A stretch of DNA of 8,936 bases from Gemmataceae bacterium (GTDB lineage Bacteria; Planctomycetota; Planctomycetia; Gemmatales; Gemmataceae), in contig SIAL01000124.1 in the NCBI GenBank assembly GCA_009691815.1, positions 1 through 8,936 of the forward strand, read 5' to 3'. The stretch's first letter is position 1, and each line of letters begins with the position of its first letter. A model generated the notes under the pieces. The model saw only the letters and a list, made by a program, of their open reading frames with translations. It ran no database searches and had not been told where the DNA came from. Below are positions 1-5,774 of the stretch, one piece after another. The position numbers were made by a program, and so were the translations under genes.

Positions 1-20
1 AACTTTCCCGGACCCGGAAT

Positions 21-1700
21 ATGTTTGTGCGCATTTTTGCCCTCTGTTGCCCTTTGCTATTCTTTGGCCTATTTGTTGTGGGTCGGGAACAGATTCCTTC
101 GTTCACGATGGATTCCGATAGGATTGATTCGCTGCTTGGTGCCAATGATCCCGGTTTTTTGGCCCAAAGGTCCGCCGCGTCCTCGGACCTTGAGTTTTAT
201 CGCCGGGTGAGCCTGGACCTTTGTGGAACCATTCCCACCGTCGATGAAGCCTGGACTTTTGAAATGAATTCCGATCCGGACAAACGCCGGAAAATGATCG
301 ATCACCTTTTGGGTAGCCAAGCTCATGTTTTTCATATGGCCGAGGTGCTTGATGTTTGGTGGATGGAAAGGCGACCTGAAAAGCAGATCAAATCCAACCA
401 ATGGAATGTTTGGTTACGGGAGCAGATCCGGGGTGGCGAGCCGCTTGATTTCATCGTTCGCGACATCCTTCAATCAGACGGGGCGCAAAAAGAGACCCGC
501 CCGGCTTCGCGATTTTTCCTCGACCGAGATTTCGAACCCAACCTAGTTGCAAGAGACATCGCCCGCCTATTTCTTGGAGCCAACCTACAATGTGCCCAAT
601 GTCATGATCATCCCCGGATTGACGACTACACGCAGGATAAATATTTTGGGTTGTTTGCTTTCCTGTCCCGGACCCGGCAATTTGACGACCCCAAATCCAA
701 GATGGCGGTGCTTGCCGAAAAAGCAGATGGCGAGACTTCGTTTGTTTCGGTGTTCGACAAAGCCAAGGTACAAAAGAAAACACCCCCCAAGTTGCCCGGC
801 AAGAAGGAGATCACCGATCCTGTTTTGGCCAAAGGAATGGAATACATTACGGCCCCTGCCAAGGATATCCGCGAAGTCCCTCGCTATAGTCGCCGCGGTC
901 AACTTGCGGGGTTAATGGCCCAGGGGGGATACGATCCCTTTGCCCGCAATATGGCCAATCGCCTTTGGGCCATGGTGATGGGACGGGGCCTAGTGCATCC
1001 CCTTGATCTGCATCATTCCGCCAATCCCCCTAGCCATCCAGCCCTTATGGATCACCTGACCCAAGAGCTGATTCGTTTGCAGTTCGACCACCGGGCCTTT
1101 CTTAAAGGTATTGTTTCAAGCAAGGCGTATCAACGCTCCAGTCGCCCATTGGCTGGGGCCCAAAACAACTTTGTCGAAGCGAAAAGCGATTCGGGCAACG
1201 GTTGGCGCATGATGCCTCTTAGGCCTCTTAGTCCCGAAACCTATGCCCGTTCGATCCTTCAGGGAACCGGTTGGACAGACTCCCAAAAAAAGGCCATGAT
1301 TGCCTCCGCAAAAACGGAGGCCGAGGCCTCAGAAGAGGTACTTCAAGCGCGGATGGGACCACAAATGGCACCACTCATAACCCAACTACAATCGCAACCG
1401 GGTACGGTTGAGGAATTTGACGCCCGGTTGGATCAGGCCCTTTTTCTGGGCAATAATGCCCATATTCGAAACCTGATCGCTTCGGGCAACATAGAGCAAA
1501 GGGCCATGGCCCTAACCAATCCCGAAGCGATTTGCAACCTACTTTATGTGGCTGTTCTAACGCGGCACGCCACCAAAGAAGAGCGTGCGGAATGGCGACC
1601 TCTGATTCAAAAGGCGCTTGCCTCAAAGCAGCCCCGTGAAGCGATGCGCGACATGATTTGGGCGTTAATCGCCTCCGCCGAGTTTCGATTTGCTTCCTAA
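21..1700 (+). CDS. Short-form DUF1549/DUF1553 (PSCyt2-PSD1) exported protein
   Basis: A 559-residue protein of the planctomycete PSCyt2/PSD1 group, whose biochemical role is unknown. Residues 1 to about 21 look like a Sec signal peptide (Arg4, then a Phe/Leu/Val-rich core). A DUF1549 region spans roughly 33-215, with the typical FYRRVSLDLCGTIPT stretch and a CxxCH motif at Cys191-Ala-Gln-Cys194-His195, followed by Asp-His-Pro; this could bind heme c. DUF1553 runs from about residue 285 (PRYSRRGQLAGLM) to the end, closing with the family-like MIWALIASAEF. Unlike the large paralogue at 5772-8885 it has no N-terminal PSCyt1 domain, and only about 70 residues, with a Lys/Pro-rich patch, link the two domains. 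The frame is open back to base 1, so an earlier start outside the window cannot be excluded, but the ATG at 21 places the signal peptide correctly. No Shine-Dalgarno is evident. It is followed 48 bases later by a DUF1501 gene, the usual partner. Family call is firm; function is inferred. Confidence 0.9.
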   Translation: MFVRIFALCCPLLFFGLFVVGREQIPSFTMDSDRIDSLLGANDPGFLAQRSAASSDLEFYRRVSLDLCGTIPTVDEAWTFEMNSDPDKRRKMIDHLLGSQAHVFHMAEVLDVWWMERRPEKQIKSNQWNVWLREQIRGGEPLDFIVRDILQSDGAQKETRPASRFFLDRDFEPNLVARDIARLFLGANLQCAQCHDHPRIDDYTQDKYFGLFAFLSRTRQFDDPKSKMAVLAEKADGETSFVSVFDKAKVQKKTPPKLPGKKEITDPVLAKGMEYITAPAKDIREVPRYSRRGQLAGLMAQGGYDPFARNMANRLWAMVMGRGLVHPLDLHHSANPPSHPALMDHLTQELIRLQFDHRAFLKGIVSSKAYQRSSRPLAGAQNNFVEAKSDSGNGWRMMPLRPLSPETYARSILQGTGWTDSQKKAMIASAKTEAEASEEVLQARMGPQMAPLITQLQSQPGTVEEFDARLDQALFLGNNAHIRNLIASGNIEQRAMALTNPEAICNLLYVAVLTRHATKEERAEWRPLIQKALASKQPREAMRDMIWALIASAEFRFAS

Positions 1701-1733
1701 GTAGATTAGGTAGTAGTCCCACGCAAGGTTTCC

Positions 1734-1740
1734 AAGGAGA
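1734..1740 (+). promoter_or_regulatory. Shine-Dalgarno of first DUF1501 gene
   Basis: AAGGAGA lies 8 bases before the ATG at 1749. It is a near-perfect ribosome binding site and fixes that start. It stands out because the gene before it shows no comparable site. Confidence 0.75.
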
Positions 1741-1748
1741 ATAGTTCC

Positions 1749-3050
1749 ATGAAACGATCCCCTAATTGCGGCACTGTGGACCACGGGTTATCTAGGCGTT
1801 CCTTTATGGGTGGCCTTGCCGCCGGGACCGCATTGGGCGTCCCGTCCCTTTATCCCAAGTTGGGTTCCTCCACCGGTGCCATGGTAAATCGCTTGGCCCA
1901 GTCGCAAAAACGGGTGCTGATGGTCTACCTCTCCGGGGGCGTGAGCCAACTGGAAACTTGGGATCCCAAACCGGGGGCGAAAACCGGCGGTCCCTTTCGC
2001 GCAATTCCCACCAGTGTCCCGGGCGTACACCTTAGCGAACTGTTGCCCCACACCGCCTCGCAAATGCACCGCCTTGCCTTGGTGCGAGGAATTAACACGG
2101 CCGAGGACGACCATGGCAAGGGTTCGCAGATCATGCATACGGGCCGCAAAGAGGAACCGGGCATACAATATCCCCATTTAGGATCGATTTGCTCCAAATT
2201 GCTCGGGCCGGATGCCGGACCACTTCCTGGCTATCTCCATGTGACGCCGGGCGGTGGTGGCGGATCAAGCCCCCAAGACGCGGCATTTTTGGGGCCCAAG
2301 TTTGGCCCGGTGGGCATTAGTGATGGCAAGGCCCCGCTCAATATTGACCGTCCCGGGGGCCTCACTCCCGAGAACGAACTTGCCCGACAGGAATTGAGGA
2401 AAATGGCGGACGAACGGTTCCTTGCGAAAAGGCGCACCGCCCGCACCGAGGCCTACACTCAAACCTTCGATCAGGCAAAAGGTCTCATGTCCAAGAAAGG
2501 CCTATTTGACATTGTTGGGGAGCCAAGCCGCCTCCTCGATTCCTATGGACGGCACGATTTTGGCCGCCATTGCCTGTTGTCGCGCCGGTTGCTGGAAGGG
2601 GGCGCCACCTTTGTCAAGGTGACCCACACCAACTATGACACGCACCACGAGAACTTTGATTTTCACCTCGAACAGTTGGGCGAATTTGACCGCAGTTTTG
2701 CCACGCTTATTGATGATCTCCATCAGCGAGGTATTTTGTCCTCCACTCTGGTGATGGTGATCAGCGAGTTTGGCCGCACCCCCAACATCAACCACCTTTA
2801 TGGTCGGGACCATTGGTCAAAAGCATGGTCTGTCGCATTGGGGGGGTGTGGTATCGTTGGCGGGGGAGTTGTTGGCAAAACCAATGGCCAAGGGACGGCG
2901 GTTGTCGACCGCGAAGTTCATGGCGGCCATCTCTTTCATACCTACCTTCAAGCATTGGGTCTGGACTCAAAAAAGAATCACTATGTGGATCAGAGACCTA
3001 TTCCTATGGCCGATCCCAAGGCCGAAGCGATTCGGGAGATCCTTGCATGA
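1749..3050 (+). CDS. DUF1501 protein with Tat signal (WD40-linked subtype)
   Basis: A 433-residue DUF1501 protein; this family is related to the alkaline phosphatase/sulfatase fold, but no substrate is established. The N-terminus carries a twin-arginine motif, Ser15-Arg16-Arg17-Ser18-Phe19-Met20, followed by a Gly/Ala-rich hydrophobic stretch, so export in folded form by Tat is expected. Family landmarks are SGGVSQLETWDPKP (62-75), EDDHG (near 118), EFGRTP (340-345) and GRDHW (352-356). Near the C-terminus it has HGGHLFHTYLQALGLD (391-406), where the second DUF1501 protein in this window has a DVHATILHL-type segment, so the two may differ at a metal ligand. The C-terminus also lacks the GRDFRL-like segment common in other DUF1501 proteins and ends in a DPKAEAIREIL tail. 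It follows the DUF1549/DUF1553 gene by 48 bases and overlaps the WD40 gene by 4 bases, so the three are probably one operon. Confidence 0.92.
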   Translation: MKRSPNCGTVDHGLSRRSFMGGLAAGTALGVPSLYPKLGSSTGAMVNRLAQSQKRVLMVYLSGGVSQLETWDPKPGAKTGGPFRAIPTSVPGVHLSELLPHTASQMHRLALVRGINTAEDDHGKGSQIMHTGRKEEPGIQYPHLGSICSKLLGPDAGPLPGYLHVTPGGGGGSSPQDAAFLGPKFGPVGISDGKAPLNIDRPGGLTPENELARQELRKMADERFLAKRRTARTEAYTQTFDQAKGLMSKKGLFDIVGEPSRLLDSYGRHDFGRHCLLSRRLLEGGATFVKVTHTNYDTHHENFDFHLEQLGEFDRSFATLIDDLHQRGILSSTLVMVISEFGRTPNINHLYGRDHWSKAWSVALGGCGIVGGGVVGKTNGQGTAVVDREVHGGHLFHTYLQALGLDSKKNHYVDQRPIPMADPKAEAIREILA

Positions 3051-4141
3051 TTCCTGTTGATACCACCAAAGACGCGGACAAAAAAGACGCGGCAAAAAAG
3101 GATGATTCCAAAAAGGGCCCAGCCAAACCCGAGGAAAAGCCCAAACCCCCTTTTCCCGGTTGGGAACTAGACGCGCCCAAACAGATCGCCGATTGCAAAC
3201 ATGGGGCGGGGCTTCTCGGTTGCTGGTTTGATCCCAGCGGAAAGTGGCTCTATACCTCCGGTCAAGATAATGTCATTTCCCGTTGGGACTTTGTTGCCAA
3301 CAAACGGGTTGATCTTGCGGGACATGGAAGTTGGGTGAAGAGTCTGGGATTTTGTCCCGGCAAAAATCTTGTAATCAGCGGGGGCTATGAAGGTCTGCTC
3401 ATTGTGTGGCCTATGGAAGGGGTCCAGCCCGAACCACTCAGACAGGTAACCGCTCATACGGGCTGGATTCGTGCGGTGGCCGTGGAACCTACCAGTGGAT
3501 TGGTTGTTTCGGCCGGTAATGATGGCCAGATTGCCCTTTGGCAACTTCCCAGTTTGGCACCTGTGAGGCGCTGGTCCGGCCACGATTGCCATATTTATCA
3601 GGCCGCCTTTCGCGACAATGGCAAAGAGATCATTACTGCGGATCTAAAGGCCAATGTTCGGGTTTGGGATACGGCGACGGGAAAACTCCTCCGCGAAGGA
3701 AAACCGGTGGCATCGCTACATAAGTTTGATGCCGGTTTTGGCGCGGACATTGGCGGCGTTCGTGGTTGGGGGGCCAATGCCAACGGGGATAGGGTTGCCT
3801 GTGCCGGGATCACCAATGTAAGTAATGCTTTTGCGGGTGTGGGAAATCCGCTGATTCAGGTCATTGATCCAAAAACATTGAAAGTCGTTCAGGAGCACAA
3901 ATCCAAGGAGGCTTATCAGGGAACCATGTGGGGCGTGGCCTTTCATCCCGCCGGTTTTGTCCTTGGCGTAGCGGGTGGATCGGGGGGCATGCTTTGGATT
4001 TGGAAGGCGGATCAGGCAGAACCCCTTCGCACGCTTAAGCAACCGGATAACATCCGTGGTATGGCACTCTCCGCGGATGGTAGCAAAATCGCAGTGGCTC
4101 AGGCCAATGGTTCCGCCCGCGTTTTGAATCTAAAGGCGTAG
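3047..4141 (+). CDS. Seven-repeat WD40 beta-propeller protein
   Basis: A 364-residue protein predicted to fold as a single seven-bladed propeller. Repeats start at about residues 46, 87, 131, 173, 213, 279 and 327. Recognisable blade ends include ISRWDF (77-82), LIVWPM (118-123), IALWQL (162-167), VRVWDT (204-209) and LWIWKA (316-321); GH or AH pairs begin repeats 2, 3 and 4. Repeat 5 is enlarged by a Gly/Ala/Asn-rich insertion (about 229-267). Residues 8-33 are a charged Lys/Asp/Pro segment built of pentapeptide repeats. No signal peptide, Tat motif or membrane segment is visible, unlike the neighbouring proteins. The ATG at 3047 overlaps the DUF1501 stop as ATGA, which implies translational coupling. 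The frame is open back to 2813, but that extension would overlap the conserved DUF1501 end by over 230 bases and has no WD40-like content. WD40 propellers usually act as protein-binding scaffolds; the partner here is unknown. Confidence 0.9.
   Translation: MIPVDTTKDADKKDAAKKDDSKKGPAKPEEKPKPPFPGWELDAPKQIADCKHGAGLLGCWFDPSGKWLYTSGQDNVISRWDFVANKRVDLAGHGSWVKSLGFCPGKNLVISGGYEGLLIVWPMEGVQPEPLRQVTAHTGWIRAVAVEPTSGLVVSAGNDGQIALWQLPSLAPVRRWSGHDCHIYQAAFRDNGKEIITADLKANVRVWDTATGKLLREGKPVASLHKFDAGFGADIGGVRGWGANANGDRVACAGITNVSNAFAGVGNPLIQVIDPKTLKVVQEHKSKEAYQGTMWGVAFHPAGFVLGVAGGSGGMLWIWKADQAEPLRTLKQPDNIRGMALSADGSKIAVAQANGSARVLNLKA
3068..3127 (+). repeat. 15-base tandem repeat encoding Lys-rich pentapeptides
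   Basis: Four adjacent 15-base units inside the WD40 gene encode KDADK, KDAAK, KDDSK and KGPAK (residues 8-27). The first two share GACGCGG at 3071 and 3086 and are joined by A6 runs; the third and fourth have diverged. A PEEKPKP segment follows. The period is seen directly in the sequence; a flexible linker or binding tail is an inference. Confidence 0.75.
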
Positions 4142-4197
4142 GGAAAAAACAGTCATCGGAAATCTTTTGGTTCCGTAAATGTCAGTGACGGACTGTT
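4142..4197 (-). terminator. Possible terminator for the - strand genes
   Basis: AACAGTC (4148-4154) pairs with GACTGTT (4191-4197). Inside the loop a second small stem forms from CGGAA (4157-4161) and TTCCG (4171-4175). Read on the - strand, the outer stem runs directly into a T6 tract (complement of the A run at 4144-4149). It lies about 130 bases beyond the end of the - strand DUF1501 gene. The outer stem is short with a long loop, so intrinsic termination is plausible but weak. Confidence 0.35.
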
Positions 4198-4235
4198 AGG
4201 GAATAGGGTCTCATCGTTTGTGGTGTTTTTCTTTA

Positions 4236-4260
4236 CGAGCCGGACGCGTGAGCGACGGAC
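4236..4260. repeat. Planctomycete-type dispersed intergenic repeat
   Basis: The core CGAGCCGGACGCGTGAGCG, followed by ACGGAC, resembles a short repeat family (GAGCCCGA-AGCG-N-AGCGAGGG-like variants) that I recall between genes in many planctomycete genomes. It sits in the convergent spacer just after a T-rich run and has a central ACGCGT palindrome. A partial echo, TTTTTCGTGCCGGAC, occurs at about 4305-4319. Only one full copy is seen in this window, so the repeat assignment rests on recall and not on copies visible here. Confidence 0.5.
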
Positions 4261-4268
4261 AAATGATG

Positions 4269-4310
4269 CAATAGGGAACTTGTTCCATTGTTTGCGATGT
4301 TTTGTTTTTC
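4269..4310 (+). terminator. Possible terminator for the + strand genes
   Basis: CAAT (4269-4272) and GGAAC (4275-4279) pair with GTTCC (4282-4286) and ATTG (4287-4290), giving a nine-pair hairpin with a two-base AG bulge and a tight loop. A T-rich stretch, TTTGCGATGTTTTGTTTTT, follows to 4309. It is 128 bases after the WD40 stop codon. The tail is interrupted by G and C, so efficiency is uncertain. Confidence 0.35.
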
Positions 4311-4329
4311 GTGCCGGACCCTTTCGAGT

Positions 4330-5760
4330 TTACGCCAAAATATCCTTTATCACCTGGCCATGATCAATCTCAAGGCGTTTACGCTCCGGGATCTCCAGTT
4401 TTCTGCTATCAAGGCCCATAAGGTGCAAAATGGTGGCGTGGACATCGGTGACATAGTGCCGATTCGAAACGGCGTGAAAGCCGAGTTCATCCGTTTCTCC
4501 ATGAGCTATGCCCCCTTTGATGCCGCCGCCCGCCATCCAAATACTGAAGGCAAAGGGGTGGTGATCCCTGCCGGTGGAACCTTGGGTTCCGGGTGTCCGG
4601 CCAAATTCGGTAGCCCACACGACTAAGGTTGTTTCCAAAAGACCTCGCCTTTTAAGATCTAATAATAGTCCCGCCATGGGTTTGTCGGTTTGCTGACAAA
4701 GGGTGGCATGATTGCCCTTTAACCCTTCGTGAGCATCCCATGCCCCGGCACCGCCGCCACCGTGTTGAATCTGAACAAACCGCACCCCTTTTTCAACGAG
4801 TCTCCTCGTGGCCAAAAGTTGCTGGCCAAACGGACGGGTTTCGGATCGATCAAGGCCGTAGAGATTGCGGGTCGCTTCGGTCTCTTGGGCAAAATCCATT
4901 ACCTCGGGCAGGGACTTTTGCATGCGAAAAGCCATTTCATACGATTGCAGGCGGGCCGCCAAATCACGATCGAATGGTCGCTTGGTCGCCGCGATCGACC
5001 CCAGTTTGTCCAGCAAGCCGAAAGCGGATTTTTGTTCCGCAAAGGTCATGTCCGATTCGGGACGGCCAAAATCCAACGGGTTGGCCGTATCCACTTTAAC
5101 TGGCACCGCATCATGGCTTGGCCCAAGATAATGGCCATCCCGTTTATTCCAATACTCTCGTGTTCCCATCGAGATAAACTGGGGCAGGTTCTCATTGAGT
5201 GTCCCCAAGCCATAGTTGACCCACGCCCCTAGATTGGGGAATTCGCCATCAAGCATATGCCTTCCCGAATGAAACTGGGTCTGGGCACCATGATTGTCAT
5301 CGGTAGTCCACATGGATTTGACGATGGCCATTTCGTCGATCATGGACCCAAGGTGTGGATACCAATCGGAAACGGGAATACCGCTTTGACCCCGTTTTTG
5401 AAACCCGATTTGCCTAGCAAGCAAACGATGCCGTTGTTGGCCGTTGGCATCTCCCTTGGCAACCACGCGGAGATCTTTGAATCGATTTGCATTTTGTACA
5501 TCTTTATAAGGTGTTTCTGAAATGGTTTTGCCCGCGTATTTGTCCAACTCGGGTTTGGGATCAAAACTCTCCAGATGGCTGGTGCCTCCGTTCATAAATA
5601 GCCAGATGACCGACTTTGCTTTGGGGGCCGCATGGGGCAAAAGGCCCGACCCGGCCACCCCTTCCCGGGCAAGAATGGCTTCCAACGCCAAGGCCCCAAA
5701 GCCCAAACACGAACGGCCCAAAAAGCGTCTACGGTCCGCAAAAGAAATTGGCCCGGTCAT
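4330..5760 (-). CDS. DUF1501 protein with Tat signal (canonical type)
   Basis: A 476-residue DUF1501 protein. A twin-arginine motif, Asp9-Arg10-Arg11-Arg12-Phe13-Leu14, precedes a hydrophobic Gly/Ala/Leu stretch (to about residue 31), consistent with Tat export. Family landmarks are MNGGTSHLESFDPKP (56-70), DDNHG (154-158), HGGGG (333-337), EFGRTP (385-390), GRDHHP (397-402) and DVHATILHLMGLD (439-451). His and Asp in these blocks are the likely metal ligands by analogy with alkaline phosphatase and sulfatase folds; this is inference. The protein ends in a shortened tail (VIKDILA). Compared with the + strand DUF1501 protein it has His62 where that one has Gln67, and an Asp439-x-His441 pair where that one has His394 and Phe396. 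The gene starts 11 bases after the large PSCyt gene and is almost certainly co-transcribed with it. Confidence 0.93.
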   Translation of the reverse strand: MTGPISFADRRRFLGRSCLGFGALALEAILAREGVAGSGLLPHAAPKAKSVIWLFMNGGTSHLESFDPKPELDKYAGKTISETPYKDVQNANRFKDLRVVAKGDANGQQRHRLLARQIGFQKRGQSGIPVSDWYPHLGSMIDEMAIVKSMWTTDDNHGAQTQFHSGRHMLDGEFPNLGAWVNYGLGTLNENLPQFISMGTREYWNKRDGHYLGPSHDAVPVKVDTANPLDFGRPESDMTFAEQKSAFGLLDKLGSIAATKRPFDRDLAARLQSYEMAFRMQKSLPEVMDFAQETEATRNLYGLDRSETRPFGQQLLATRRLVEKGVRFVQIQHGGGGAGAWDAHEGLKGNHATLCQQTDKPMAGLLLDLKRRGLLETTLVVWATEFGRTPGTQGSTGRDHHPFAFSIWMAGGGIKGGIAHGETDELGFHAVSNRHYVTDVHATILHLMGLDSRKLEIPERKRLEIDHGQVIKDILA

Positions 5761-5766
5761 TGCGAA

Positions 5767-5774
5767 TCCCCCTA
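5767..5774 (-). promoter_or_regulatory. Ribosome binding site overlapping upstream stop codon
   Basis: On the - strand TAGGGGGA contains both the TAG stop of the large PSCyt gene and an AGGGGGA Shine-Dalgarno-like run, six bases before the ATG at 5760. Terminating ribosomes would cover the start site, which suggests coupled translation of the two proteins. Confidence 0.6.

Larger units (their letters stand above)
4142..4329. other. Convergent intergenic spacer
   Basis: This 188-base gap lies between the stop codons of two converging gene sets. No coding signal was seen. It holds a hairpin/T-tract candidate for each strand and a planctomycete-type short repeat, all listed separately. T-rich stretches occur at about 4219-4234 and 4288-4309. 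Confidence 0.8.

Noticed and set aside
7..677. The 11-mer CCCGGACCCGG at 7-17 and 667-677
   Set aside because: It is short, GC-rich and lies in different contexts, with no further extension; chance or codon use explains it.
2813..3046. Upstream extension of the WD40 frame to an ATG at 2813
   Set aside because: It overlaps the conserved DUF1501 C-terminus in another frame, shows no domain or signal peptide, and the ATGA overlap at 3047 gives a natural coupled start.
4288..4626. 112-residue frame beginning in the convergent spacer
   Set aside because: Most of it is the complement of the DUF1501 C-terminus (GRDHHP and EFGRTP blocks); there is no ribosome binding site or domain.
4729..5232. 167-residue open frame antisense to the DUF1501 gene
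   Set aside because: It mirrors a strongly conserved DUF1501 coding region on the - strand and shows no recognisable domain or ribosome binding site.
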